From Lachnospiraceae bacterium (GTDB taxonomy: Bacteria > Bacillota > Clostridia > Lachnospirales > Lachnospiraceae), in the NCBI GenBank assembly GCA_910574195.1, contig CAJTBF010000006.1, positions 62,001 to 126,000 of the forward strand: a stretch of 64,000 bases of DNA, written 5' to 3'. Both the position numbers and the translations under genes were made by a program. Below the pieces are notes generated by a model. That model was not told the origin of the DNA and ran no database searches. It saw nothing but the letters and a program-made list of their open reading frames with translations. Positions within the stretch are counted from its first letter, which is position 1. Each line of letters begins with the position of its first letter. This document shows, one piece after another, positions 24,506 through 33,880 of this stretch.

Positions 24506-26227
24506 ATGGATGCAAAGAAAACATATGAGTTCTGGCTTGCAGATTCTTATTTTGACGAGACGACAAAGGAGGAACTGCGCGGGATTGCAGGGAATGAAAA
24601 AGAAATAGAGGACCGGTTTTACCGGGATCTGGAATTTGGAACCGGCGGACTGCGCGGGGTGATTGGAGCCGGTACGAACCGGATGAATATTTATACGGTA
24701 CGCAAGGCGACACAGGGACTGGCCAATTTCATTCGAAGGGAAGGAGCACAGAAGAAAGGGGTTGCCATCGCTTTCGATTCCCGGAATATGTCGCCGGAAT
24801 TTGCGGAAGAAGCGGCGGCCTGTTTTGTGGCAAATGGGATCAAAGCATATATTTTCCCAACTCTTCGCCCTACTCCTATGCTGTCTTTTGCGGTTCGGGA
24901 ACTTGGCTGTACGGCGGGGATTGTGGTGACGGCGAGTCACAATCCGCCGGAATATAACGGGTATAAAGTATACTGGGAGGACGGCGCGCAGATTACATTC
25001 CCGAAGGATAAGGAAATCATTGGGGAAGTAAATGCCATAACGGATTATGCACAGGTGAAAACCATGCCTTTGCAGGAAGCAAAGAAATTAGAACTTTATC
25101 AGGTAATCGGTTCGGAAATCGACGAGGCATATATGCAGAGCCTGAAAAAGCTGGTTCTGCATCCGGAAATTGTAAAAGAAGAGGCGGAGAATCTAAAAAT
25201 CGTATATACCCCACTTCATGGAACCGGCAATCTTCCGGTGCGCCGGATTCTGTCGGAACTTGGTTTTGAGAAGGTGTATGTGGTAAAAGAGCAGGAACTT
25301 CCCGACGGAAACTTTCCCACCGTTTCCTATCCGAATCCAGAGGATCCGAATGCGTTTTCACTGGCGCTGAAACTGGCCAAAGAGGTGGACGCGGATCTGA
25401 TACTTGCCACAGATCCGGACGCGGACCGGCTGGGAGTGTACGCGAAAGACTCTGCGACGGGAGAGTACAGAAGTTTTACGGGCAATATGTCCGGTATGCT
25501 GATTCTGGAATATATTCTTTCTCAGAGAAAGGCAATGGAGGATTTACCGGAAAACGGCGCGGTCGTTACCACCATTGTATCCGGGAAAATGTCGAAGAAA
25601 ATTGCGGAAGAATATGGGGTAGAGCGGATTGAAACTCTGACGGGATTTAAGTATATCGGGGAGCAGATCAAGTTCTTTGAGCAGAACCACGAACATGTCT
25701 ATTTATTTGGCTACGAAGAAAGTTATGGATGTCTGGTGGGAACCCATGCCAGAGATAAGGATGCCGTTGTGGCAGTGATGGCATTGTGCGAGGTGGCCGC
25801 GTGGTGTAAACATCAGGGAATGACACTTTGTGACCAGATGGAAACATTATATCGGAAATATGGATATTATAAAGAAGGATTGTTCACGATGACTTTAAAG
25901 GGGCAGGAGGGGCTGCAGAAGATTCAGGAAATGATGGAGCGCATTCGCAAAGAAGTACCGGAACAGATCGCCGGTTTGTCTGTGACGCAGTTCCGGGATT
26001 ACCGGGAGGATGTTCTGCTGGATTGTGTGACAAAGGAAAGAAGAACCACAGGGCTGCCAAAATCGAACGTATTGTACTTTGAGCTGGAAAAGGATGCGTG
26101 GTGCTGCGTCCGACCGTCAGGTACGGAGCCGAAGATCAAATTCTATGTTGGAGTAAGAGGGGACGACGAGAAAGAAGCAGAAGAAGTGCTGGCTGTATTA
26201 ACGGAAGGGGTAAAGAATCTGGTGTGA
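24506..26227 (+). CDS. Phosphoglucomutase/phosphomannomutase
   Basis: A 573-residue alpha-D-phosphohexomutase with all four family motifs: catalytic phosphoserine loop TASHNPPEYNGYK (Ser144), metal loop DPDADRLG, sugar-binding FGYEESYG, and phosphate-binding RPSGTEPKIKFY. The start at 24506 follows GGGAGGAG; the frame is open 36 codons further up without a ribosome site. In this locus it would convert mannose-1-phosphate, the product of both GH130 enzymes, to mannose-6-phosphate, and may also act on glucose phosphates. It is followed after 19 bases by the isomerase-kinase fusion that would take the next step. Confidence 0.93.
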   Translation: MDAKKTYEFWLADSYFDETTKEELRGIAGNEKEIEDRFYRDLEFGTGGLRGVIGAGTNRMNIYTVRKATQGLANFIRREGAQKKGVAIAFDSRNMSPEFAEEAAACFVANGIKAYIFPTLRPTPMLSFAVRELGCTAGIVVTASHNPPEYNGYKVYWEDGAQITFPKDKEIIGEVNAITDYAQVKTMPLQEAKKLELYQVIGSEIDEAYMQSLKKLVLHPEIVKEEAENLKIVYTPLHGTGNLPVRRILSELGFEKVYVVKEQELPDGNFPTVSYPNPEDPNAFSLALKLAKEVDADLILATDPDADRLGVYAKDSATGEYRSFTGNMSGMLILEYILSQRKAMEDLPENGAVVTTIVSGKMSKKIAEEYGVERIETLTGFKYIGEQIKFFEQNHEHVYLFGYEESYGCLVGTHARDKDAVVAVMALCEVAAWCKHQGMTLCDQMETLYRKYGYYKEGLFTMTLKGQEGLQKIQEMMERIRKEVPEQIAGLSVTQFRDYREDVLLDCVTKERRTTGLPKSNVLYFELEKDAWCCVRPSGTEPKIKFYVGVRGDDEKEAEEVLAVLTEGVKNLV

Positions 26228-26246
26228 CTTCATTTAAGAAGAAAGA

Positions 26247-28115
26247 ATGAAAAAGGAGAACACATCTGTGAGTATTTTGAAATTAAAACCAAGCTGTAAG
26301 GATTATCTTTGGGGCGGGCATCGTCTTGTGGAGGAATACGGAAAGGAATACGAGGGGGAAATCCTGGCGGAGACCTGGGAGTTATCCTGCCATCCGGACG
26401 GCCCCACCGTGATCGTCAACGGCCCCTCTGCCGGAAAGACATTACAACAGTATATAGAGGAAAACGGAAAAGAGGTTCTGGGAAAAAACTGCAGACGTTT
26501 CCGGGATTTTCCGATTTTGACAAAGTTTATTGACGCCAGAGAAAATCTGTCCATCCAGGTGCATCCGGATAACCGGTACGCATTGAAAAATGAGGGGCAG
26601 TATGGAAAAACAGAGATGTGGTATGTGATGGACGCCGGAGAGGATGCCTTTCTGTATTATGGATTTCAAAAAGAAATCGGCAAAGAGGAATTTGCAAAAC
26701 GGATTCAGGAGGACACCCTTCTGGAAGTGCTGCATGCCGTTCCGGTACAGAAGGGGGATGTTCTGTTCATTGAATCCGGGACCATTCATGCCATCGGAAA
26801 GGATATTTTGATTGCGGAAATTCAGCAGAACTCCAATGTCACGTATCGGGTATATGATTACGGGAGAGTTGGGAAGGACGGAAAAAAGCGGGATTTACAT
26901 ATCGAAAAAGCGCTTGCCGTTACAAAGCGGGTTCCCATTGTCCGGGATAAAAGCAGTTATCCCCATGTGGCGGACTGTGACTATTTTACTGTGGATAAAT
27001 TGAATCTGGACGGAAAAGTGATGAAAAAGATGGAAGGAACGGTGTCGGATGTTTCTTTCGCAAGTATTTTGATGCTGGACGGAAACGGAACCATTTCCTG
27101 CCAGGGAGAGACATTGGAATTTCGAAAAGGAGACAGTTTCTTTCTGTCTGCGGGCAGCGGCGTTTATCAGGTGGAAGGTTCCTGCGACGCTCTGATTACG
27201 ACGATTCGGGAAAAGGCGGCTCCGGTTCGGATCGGCATTGATATCGGTGGAACGGATACAAAAATCGGACTGGTGGATATTCACCAGAAATTAATCCGGC
27301 AGACAACAATTCCTACGGCGGCAAAGCGTCCGGCGCAGGAAATTATCCGGGAGATCGGGGAAAAGGCGCTGGAACTTCTGGAAGAACAGGGAATCGCCCT
27401 GGACCAGTGTGTGGGCGCCGGGATCGGCGTACCGGGAACCATAGACCGGAAGAACGGCGTAGTTCGGTATTCCAATAATATTCGCTGGGAAAATGTAACA
27501 CTTGCAAAAGAAATGGGAAACTATCTCCCGATTCCCATTCAGGTTGCCAACGATGCGGATTGTGCGGCGCTTGGCGAAGCGGTGGCGGGAGCAGGGAGAG
27601 AGTATCAGGATGTGGTGATGCTGACGCTGGGAACCGGTGTAGGCAGCGGAATCATTCTGGACGGTGAGATTTATGAAGGAAAGAGCGGCAGTGAGTTTGG
27701 CCATATGGTGATTGTGGAGAACGGCGAGCCCTGCACCTGCGGCCGCCGGGGCTGTCTGGAAGCGTATGCCTCCGCGACGGCGCTGAGGCGGGATGCGAAG
27801 CGCGCCACGGGCCGGGATCTGCAGCCGGAGGAGATTTTCCGGGGGGCGGAGGAAGGAGATCAAAAGCTGGCGGAAGTAGTGGATGCTTACCTGCGCAGGC
27901 TGGGAATCGGTATTGTGAATATTGTGAATATTTTCCGTCCGCAGTTGGTACTCTTAGGCGGCGGGATGTCCCGGCAGGGCGAACGGCTATTGTCTTCACT
28001 GCGGGAGATGGTACAGGAAGGATGCTTTGGGGGCGCGAAGGGGGAACTGCCGGATCTGGAGATTGCCACATTGAAAAACGAGGCGGGGATGATCGGAGCT
28101 GCGAGTTTGTTATGA
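26247..28115 (+). CDS. Mannose-6-phosphate isomerase fused to ROK-family sugar kinase
   Basis: A 622-residue two-enzyme fusion. Residues 1-320 are a class I (zinc) phosphomannose isomerase: LSIQVHPDNRYALK with Gln104 and His106, KTEMWYV with Glu123, and GTIHAIG with His181. Residues 327-622 are a ROK kinase: IGIDIGGTDTKIG (ATP site, 329-341), NDAD with catalytic Asp436, and FGHMVI with His486 plus CTCGRRGCLEAYAS (496-509) for the structural zinc. Both halves look complete. The pairing makes sense: GH130_1 action yields mannose-1-P (isomerised after the mutase step) and free glucose, which the kinase would phosphorylate. It could also be a mannokinase. The ATG at 26247 follows GAAGAAAGA. Confidence 0.9.
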   Translation: MKKENTSVSILKLKPSCKDYLWGGHRLVEEYGKEYEGEILAETWELSCHPDGPTVIVNGPSAGKTLQQYIEENGKEVLGKNCRRFRDFPILTKFIDARENLSIQVHPDNRYALKNEGQYGKTEMWYVMDAGEDAFLYYGFQKEIGKEEFAKRIQEDTLLEVLHAVPVQKGDVLFIESGTIHAIGKDILIAEIQQNSNVTYRVYDYGRVGKDGKKRDLHIEKALAVTKRVPIVRDKSSYPHVADCDYFTVDKLNLDGKVMKKMEGTVSDVSFASILMLDGNGTISCQGETLEFRKGDSFFLSAGSGVYQVEGSCDALITTIREKAAPVRIGIDIGGTDTKIGLVDIHQKLIRQTTIPTAAKRPAQEIIREIGEKALELLEEQGIALDQCVGAGIGVPGTIDRKNGVVRYSNNIRWENVTLAKEMGNYLPIPIQVANDADCAALGEAVAGAGREYQDVVMLTLGTGVGSGIILDGEIYEGKSGSEFGHMVIVENGEPCTCGRRGCLEAYASATALRRDAKRATGRDLQPEEIFRGAEEGDQKLAEVVDAYLRRLGIGIVNIVNIFRPQLVLLGGGMSRQGERLLSSLREMVQEGCFGGAKGELPDLEIATLKNEAGMIGAASLL

Positions 28116-28154
28116 AGAAGAAAGAAAAAATCTGAGAAAAAAGGAGCATATGAA

Positions 28155-30416
28155 ATGGGAATTTCATTTTATGAAAAAGAAGGTCTTTTTCAACTGGATA
28201 CAAAAACCACGACCTATCTGATCGGCATTGTGGACGGAGCATATGTCGGACATGTATATTACGGGAAGCGGCTGTCAGGCTGTCAGGGAGCCTGTGCGCT
28301 GCTGCGTATTGGGGAACCTCCCTTCGTGCCTTCGAAAAATGAGAGGGAAAAGGCTTCTTTTGCGGATACCTTCCCATTCGAATATTCGGTCTGGGGAGTG
28401 GGAGATTACCGGGAGCATAGTCTGCTGGTCCGTACGGAGCAGGGGCACCGGGTATGTGAGCCGGTCTATGTAAGTCATCGGATTCTGGAAGGAAAACCGG
28501 GGCTTCCCGGGTTACCGGCTACCTTTGCCGGGAAGGGAGGAAAAGCGGAAACACTGGAAATTATCTGTAAAGATTCCTGGATCGGTTTGAAGATCATTCT
28601 GCGGTATAGCGTCTTTGAAGATGCGGACGCGGTAATTCGAAGTGTGCAGCTTATCAATGAAGGCTCTGAAAAATTGTATGTGGAACGGGCTTTAAGCGCC
28701 TGTCTGGAAATAGAGGGCGCTGGTTTTGAGATGCTGACGCTGACCGGTTCCTGGGCCAGGGAGAGGACCGTTACCAGATGCCCGTTGACATACGGACGTC
28801 TGTCGGTTTCGTCGGTACGGGGATGTTCCAGCCACCAGGAACATCCGTTTCTGGCGGTGACGACGCCGGGTACGACGCAGGAGCAGGGGGAAGTGTACGC
28901 CATGCATTTCGTCTATTCCGGGAATTTTCTGGGATTGTGTGAGAAGAGTCAGTTTGATTCCGTGCGGATGGTGATGGGAATTCATCCGGAAGGATTTGAG
29001 TGGGTACTGGAACCAGAGGCGTCTTTTCAGACGCCGGAAGTGGTCTGCATTTATTCCGATCGGGGACTTGGAAAAATGAGCCGGATACTGCATGATCTGT
29101 ATCGAAATCATCTGATTCGCAGTCCTTACCTGCACAGGAAACGTCCGGTACTGATTAACAACTGGGAAGCCACCTATTTTGATTTTGACGCGGATAAATT
29201 GGTGGAGATCGCCCGGGAGGCGAAAAAGGCCGGGATAGAAATGCTGGTCATGGACGACGGGTGGTTTGGGCGCAGAAGCCGGGATGACAGTTCTCTGGGA
29301 GACTGGTATGTGAATGAAGAAAAACTGCCGGGCGGCCTGCCTGCTTTGGTGGAGAGAATCAAGGAGGAAGGTCTGTCCTTTGGCATCTGGTTTGAACCGG
29401 AGATGGTGTCCCCGGATTCCGAATTATACCGTGCTCATCCCGACTGGATCATTCGGATTCCGGAAAGGACGCCGACGCAGAGCCGGGCACAGTATGTGCT
29501 GGACCTGTCCCGCGGGGAGGTGGTGGACTATGTGTATCAGTGTGTGGCAGATATCCTGTACAGCGCCGATATCTCCTATGTGAAATGGGATATGAACCGT
29601 CAGCAGACGGATCTGGGCAGCGCGGCTCTTTCCGGCGAGCGCCAGGGAGAATTGGGACACCGGTATATCCTGGGAGTCTATGAATTGCAGGAACGTCTGG
29701 TGAGGGAATTTCCGGAATTGTTACTGGAGAACTGCGCCAGCGGCGGCGGGCGTTTTGATCCGGGAATGTTGTATTACAGCCCTCAGATCTGGTGCTCGGA
29801 TGATACGGATGCGGTGGAACGGCTGGCCATCCAGGAGGGGACGGCGATGCTGTACCCGCTTTCCTGCATTGGCGCGCATGTCAGTGCCTGTCCAAATCAC
29901 ATCACAGGACGTGTGACCCCCTTTGGAACAAGAGGGCTGGCGGCGCTGGCCGGGACCTTTGGGTATGAACTGGATATTACAAAACTTTCCGCAGAAGAGA
30001 AGGAGCAGATCCGGGAGCAGGTAGGGATGTACTATCGGTATCAGGAACTGATCCGGGAAGGAGACTATTATCGGATTGCGTCCTGGCGGGAAAATCAGAA
30101 GTATGACTGTTGGGAAATTGTGACGAAGGATGGAAGTGAAGTTTTGGCGACTTATGTGCAGGTACTGGCGGGGGCGAATCAGAAGAGCCGGAGAATCCGT
30201 CTGAAAGGGTTAGATGCCGAAGCGGTCTATATGCTGGCGGAGGAGATTTTTTCGGACAGCCAGGAGTCGGAGGAGCAGTCTTTTGGAGGACAGGAAGAGC
30301 AGCCAAAACGAACCGGGAAGAAGTATAGCGGGGGTGTCCTGATGTACGGCGGAATTTCCGTGGAACCGGTAAAAGGGGATTATGCCGGCAGACTGCTGCA
30401 TTTTATCAGAAGTTAA
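28155..30416 (+). CDS. Alpha-galactosidase, family GH36
   Basis: A 753-residue intracellular GH36 enzyme. The N-terminal beta-supersandwich is about 1-330, followed by the catalytic barrel (NNWEATYFDFDADKLVEIAR, MDDGWFGRRSRDDS) and a C-terminal beta domain. The nucleophile is Asp479 in YVKWDMNR and the acid/base is Asp549 in WCSDDTDA, positions almost equal to those of Geobacillus AgaA-type enzymes. It hydrolyses terminal alpha-1,6-galactose, here probably from galacto-manno-oligosaccharides. A Glu/Gln-rich stretch near residue 700 is unusual but outside the core. It is the last gene of the mannoside locus; the ATG follows AAAGGAG. Confidence 0.93.
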   Translation: MGISFYEKEGLFQLDTKTTTYLIGIVDGAYVGHVYYGKRLSGCQGACALLRIGEPPFVPSKNEREKASFADTFPFEYSVWGVGDYREHSLLVRTEQGHRVCEPVYVSHRILEGKPGLPGLPATFAGKGGKAETLEIICKDSWIGLKIILRYSVFEDADAVIRSVQLINEGSEKLYVERALSACLEIEGAGFEMLTLTGSWARERTVTRCPLTYGRLSVSSVRGCSSHQEHPFLAVTTPGTTQEQGEVYAMHFVYSGNFLGLCEKSQFDSVRMVMGIHPEGFEWVLEPEASFQTPEVVCIYSDRGLGKMSRILHDLYRNHLIRSPYLHRKRPVLINNWEATYFDFDADKLVEIAREAKKAGIEMLVMDDGWFGRRSRDDSSLGDWYVNEEKLPGGLPALVERIKEEGLSFGIWFEPEMVSPDSELYRAHPDWIIRIPERTPTQSRAQYVLDLSRGEVVDYVYQCVADILYSADISYVKWDMNRQQTDLGSAALSGERQGELGHRYILGVYELQERLVREFPELLLENCASGGGRFDPGMLYYSPQIWCSDDTDAVERLAIQEGTAMLYPLSCIGAHVSACPNHITGRVTPFGTRGLAALAGTFGYELDITKLSAEEKEQIREQVGMYYRYQELIREGDYYRIASWRENQKYDCWEIVTKDGSEVLATYVQVLAGANQKSRRIRLKGLDAEAVYMLAEEIFSDSQESEEQSFGGQEEQPKRTGKKYSGGVLMYGGISVEPVKGDYAGRLLHFIRS

Positions 30417-30495
30417 TACTATTGAATGAATTTCAAAATCAATCATAAGAGTTCAGCCTTTGGCTCCTCTCTTTTGGGGAAAAAATTTCAGGGGA

Positions 30496-30521
30496 CGATG
30501 TGACTCGTAGGAATCACATCG
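30496..30521. terminator. Hairpin between convergent genes
   Basis: CGATGTGACT and AATCACATCG arms, with one mismatch, around a short loop. They lie in the 158-base gap between the GH36 gene (plus strand) and an ABC permease (minus strand). The T-run is weak, so terminator function is only likely. Confidence 0.4.
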
Positions 30522-30574
30522 CCGCTTGTTTTGAACTATCTGTTTCCAGCGCATTCCTGGACTGTCTTCCCCTA

Positions 30575-31723
30575 TCATTCAATCATGATTTCTTTCATGG
30601 AAATCTTCCGTATTTTGTCGGAATATGCAAACATCAGGACTTCATAAACGATGATAAAAACGACAAGCGAAATAAGCATAACAGGAAAATCAAACTGATA
30701 AGCAGGAACGTTCTCTACATCTTTGAATACAATATTGACCATAATTCGAAGCAATGCGTACTGATAGATTGTTCCAATGGCAAACCCAATATAAGACACT
30801 GGTCTGTATCCGCCGAGAATCGCCTTACAACATTCTTTTTGTGAATAACCGAACCCCCTCATAACAGCGATTGTCTTTGTATTTCCCCTGATTACTGTCG
30901 TGATGGCAAGAAATAATGTGGTAAATGCCAAAGTAAGACCGATTATGAGCATCATTGCCCCTATCATTTCACTTGACAGGTCTTTCATACTAAAGGACAT
31001 CTGAGCCATAGAAGAAAAGCAGAATGAAGCAAAGATTATGAAAAATGTAAGTACCTTTTTGCTTCTCAAAGTAGTCCTTTTTAAATGGGCTGCAAAAGAG
31101 CATTCGGTCAGGTGATCTTCCTTATATTTCTTTGTTTTGATGCAAGATTGAAAATCGTTTTTCAAAAGTAATAATACAGGTTTTTTTAATTTGCGCCAGG
31201 CATAACCAATTGCAAGCAGAGAAAAACCAACGGTCGGCAATAGAACAAAATAAAGAAAAACAGTTGGATGAAAGTGTATCGTGATCTCCGGAAGTATGTT
31301 ATCTTCATTTTGCAGAGCATAAAACCGCGGCATTAGAAGAAATGCGCCTCCAAAACCGATTACAGCCCCAATAAACGCACTCATTCCAAACACCCAGAAG
31401 TTTTTTGCGATTTTTAGATTTGAATACCCCAAAGCTTTTAATATACCAAGTTCTTTTTTGTGGGTATCAATATAATGTTTTATATAAAACATCAGCATAA
31501 CAACCGAAGTGATGAGCAGGCAACCGCCGCTTACAAGACAAACGACCTTTACCGTCGATACCTGTGCGTTATAAAAAATCATAGACAATTCGGAGGTCAA
31601 TTCATTTTTTATGGACTGAATATCCAAATAAAAGTTCAGGAACATTGTACATATCAATACGGCGCAGCAGGAGATGATCGAAATTCCAATGAGCTTTGAA
31701 GCGTTTTTTATTCCAATAAGCAT
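30575..31723 (-). CDS. FtsX-type ABC transporter permease
   Basis: A 382-residue membrane protein with two FtsX-like halves: about 8 TM helices and THKKELGILKALGYSNLKIA and TKTIAVMRGFGYSQKEC loops. The start at 31723 lies 5 bases after the stop of the (defective) ATPase gene; the open frame upstream overlaps that gene. The unit TetR-ATPase-permease resembles drug- or peptide-export modules. The base composition is markedly AT-richer than the mannoside locus, suggesting separate origin. With its ATPase broken, this permease may be orphaned. Confidence 0.85.
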   Translation of the reverse strand: MLIGIKNASKLIGISIISCCAVLICTMFLNFYLDIQSIKNELTSELSMIFYNAQVSTVKVVCLVSGGCLLITSVVMLMFYIKHYIDTHKKELGILKALGYSNLKIAKNFWVFGMSAFIGAVIGFGGAFLLMPRFYALQNEDNILPEITIHFHPTVFLYFVLLPTVGFSLLAIGYAWRKLKKPVLLLLKNDFQSCIKTKKYKEDHLTECSFAAHLKRTTLRSKKVLTFFIIFASFCFSSMAQMSFSMKDLSSEMIGAMMLIIGLTLAFTTLFLAITTVIRGNTKTIAVMRGFGYSQKECCKAILGGYRPVSYIGFAIGTIYQYALLRIMVNIVFKDVENVPAYQFDFPVMLISLVVFIIVYEVLMFAYSDKIRKISMKEIMIE

Positions 31724-31727
31724 CTCG

Positions 31728-32214
31728 TCACCATCCGATCTCATAAGCGGTCTTTTGTACTTCGTTTTGATAAATCTTCGATATTTTTCCACTGTTCATT
31801 TTGACGACCGTTTTCGCCATTTCCGCAATATTCCAATTGTGTGTTACCATTACAATGGTAAAAGCATACTTGCTTTTTAACGTACAGATATAATCCAGCA
31901 CCTGCCGGCCCGTCCTCTCGTCTAACGCGCCTGTCGGCTCATCCAGAAACAGCACCTTTGGCTTTTTTGCCGCGGAATGCAGTCAATTCATCGTCAGAAA
32001 GCGCTGTGATCTCTGCTGTATCGTAAAACACTTTTCCGCAGTCAGGGCGCTCAAGTCCCGAAATTACATTCAAAAAAGTAGACTTTCCCGAACCTGACGC
32101 CCCGAGAATCACTACAAAATCCCCTTCCTCTATTTCAAGACTGATATCTTGTAATACTTCAAATCGACTCGCTTTGTTTCCATATGATTTTATAATGTTT
32201 TTCACTCTAATCAT
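31728..32214 (-). pseudogene. ABC transporter ATPase with internal deletion
   Basis: The first part (32214 downward) encodes the start of a LolD/MacB-type ATPase including the Walker A GASGSGKST and ends DDELTAFRGKK. The second part, in another frame, resumes at AKKPKVLFLDEPTGALD (Walker B) and continues to HNWNIAEMAKTVVKM (H-loop). About 70-80 residues between them are missing, namely the Q-loop and the LSGGQ signature. The remaining halves are out of frame by the same event. Junction near 31955-31975 at a run of A/AAGCC. It cannot encode a working ATPase. It sits between its TetR regulator and its permease. Confidence 0.9.
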
Positions 32215-32788
32215 AGCTTTTGTGCTCCTTTATATTTTTTAAAATACTTGTACAGACCTCCGTAAGCATTGTGTTGATTTCAGTATCTGTAAAGTAACAC
32301 ATTTTGGTGGCACAAAGCGTTGCAATGCCGTGTGTATAGACCCAGAGGTGGCGATATAGTTTTTCAGCTAAAAGTCTGCTGATTCCGTAATCGTCCTGAA
32401 TTGACAGGAGAATTTCCTCATAGCTTTCCTCTATCAGGGGCAGTATCCCTGATAACTCCGGAATTTGCCTCTGTTCAGTCATGAAGAGAAGCTGGAAAAG
32501 CTTTGGCTCGTTCACAGAAAAAAGAATATACTGCATTCCCACCCCTTTAAATGGATGTTCGTGAGTTAAGCCTTTATCGACATATTTTTTATACAGCGCT
32601 TTGGCGGAGTCAATGACAGCTTGCTGGACTTCATCCATATTTTGAAACACAGTGAAAATCGGTCTTGCAGAACTGCCAAGCAGTATCCCCAATGCTCTGG
32701 AAGTCAATGCTTCAAGCCCCTTGTTTCTTACAATTTCTGTTGCAGCCTCAATAATCTCTGTTTTTGTGAATTTCGCTTTTGGAGGCAT
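32207..32788 (-). CDS. TetR/AcrR family transcriptional regulator
   Basis: A 193-residue repressor. The N-terminal helix-turn-helix is TKTEIIEAATEIVRNKGLEA (8-27) followed by LTSRALGILLGSSARPIFTV, then an all-helical ligand domain (about 60-190) of the WHG-containing type. It overlaps the ATPase start by 8 bases, so it is the first gene of the operon. An AAATCA/TGATTT palindrome adjoining its promoter suggests autorepression. Confidence 0.9.
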   Translation of the reverse strand: MPPKAKFTKTEIIEAATEIVRNKGLEALTSRALGILLGSSARPIFTVFQNMDEVQQAVIDSAKALYKKYVDKGLTHEHPFKGVGMQYILFSVNEPKLFQLLFMTEQRQIPELSGILPLIEESYEEILLSIQDDYGISRLLAEKLYRHLWVYTHGIATLCATKMCYFTDTEINTMLTEVCTSILKNIKEHKSYD

Positions 32789-32821
32789 ATCTGATCCACT
32801 CCTTATAAAATCATCTGTTTT

Positions 32822-32864
32822 AAATCATGTGATTTAGTATAATGGAAATCACAACAAAAGTCAA
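32822..32864 (-). promoter_or_regulatory. Promoter and palindromic operator of the TetR-ABC operon
   Basis: On the minus strand TTGACT (32864-32859), 17 bases, TATACT (32841-32836), then the perfect palindrome AAATCACATGATTT (32835-32822). A half-site GTGATTT occurs inside the spacer. The arrangement fits repression by the TetR protein encoded downstream. Confidence 0.8.
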
Positions 32865-32882
32865 TGAAAAACTTTTTCACAG

Positions 32883-32915
32883 GGCGGATTCCGTGTTACT
32901 ATTCACGGTCAATGT
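32883..32915. repeat. Fragment of palindromic repeat family B
   Basis: GGATTCCGTGTTACTATTCA and following CGGTC resemble the GTTACTWTTCRCGG block found at 6318-6340 and in 38689-38749. It lies in the 311-base gap 32789-33099, which otherwise holds the TetR promoter and short, unassignable coding remnants (for example a frame ending at about 33077). Confidence 0.45.
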
Positions 32916-33099
32916 CATTTACTTAAGCTGCAAACAGTATGATCGATGGCTAAAAATACAGAATTGCGGTTAATTTAACAAAACAAGAGAATTCTTTTCT
33001 GGCGGGGGAAGATTCTTCCGTAGCATTGGCTGCGTCGATTGACGACAACGTGGCAGATGGAAATTTAGACCAGTGAGATGTACGGTTAATTAGTGTGAG

Positions 33100-33765
33100 T
33101 TATACGAGTTTCATTAATTCTGCAATGATCTCCCGGCAGTCGTCTACAAGCTCCAGATCACAATGGCTGAAAATTAATGCATTGGGATCCTGATTAACTG
33201 CAACGAGTAGGCGGCTTTCTATACCCTTGATGAACGGAGTGCATCCGGAAGCGCCGAAGACGATGCAAACGTTTGGCGCAATGATCTGTCCGGAAAGTCC
33301 TATCAATTGGTGTTCGGAAAACCATGAGTTCCAGACCGCCGGGCGTGTACTGCCGATTCCTGCATCTAAAAGGGCGCCCAGTGCTTTCAGTTCTACGGGC
33401 AGAAGGGGAAAGTATAATTGCCGTTTTTTTGATGTTTATTCTTCCATGGATTGTTTTCTCAATGTCCTGCATGAAGACAGCGCCTCCTCCCATAAAATTT
33501 TTGCTTTTTCAGCTGCGTCGGTTCCTTCGATAAAACGGCAGTGATGTTTTGGCTCTTCGTATAATAATTTTGCTGGTTTCCCCAGATCCAGGACAGAAGA
33601 GACAGGGGGAAGCTGGATAACAGAAAGTCTGCGGCTGCCTGTTTTTAACTTTTCCTGTAAAGTTGCAAGCTTCAGGTAAGGATGCTCCGTGTTGCCTGCC
33701 ATATATACGGTACAGCGTGCGGAAAACATTCTTGCAGTGAACTGGGATGCGGATGCGCCGATCAT
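33100..33765 (-). pseudogene. Electron transfer flavoprotein alpha subunit (EtfA/FixB) remnant
   Basis: In one minus-strand frame interrupted by a single TAA (33436-33438), the distal part reads GIGSTRPAVWNSWF, QLIGLSGQIIAPNVCIVFGA and LLVAVNQDPNALIFSHCDLE. This is the FAD-binding C-terminal domain of EtfA. The proximal part (to about 33735) is compatible with the end of the N-terminal domain, and the first half of the gene is missing. EtfA moves electrons from dehydrogenases within electron-bifurcating complexes. No EtfB is present. Truncated at the 5' side at a junction with another EtfA fragment in opposite orientation. Confidence 0.8.
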
Positions 33766-33862
33766 GCAGATGGCGGATTATGTAGTATGCGCGGATATTT
33801 TTGAAGCAATCCCAAGGCTGATACAGATAGCGGAAGAGCTGCGCGGACCAGTGAAGATATAA
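33719..33862 (+). pseudogene. C-terminal fragment of a second EtfA, opposite orientation
   Basis: The plus-strand frame reads AENILAVNWDADAPIMQMAD, then YVVCADIFEAIPRLIQIAEE, ending at TAA 33862: the last 45 or so residues of EtfA (compare the N-x-D-x-x-API-x-x-ADY end of the family). It faces away from the minus-strand EtfA remnant, with which it forms a head-to-head junction near 33720-33740. It is followed by an FAD-linked dehydrogenase remnant, as expected for an etfB-etfA-dehydrogenase operon. Confidence 0.75.
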
Positions 33863-33880
33863 ATATAGGGGAAAAGGAAG

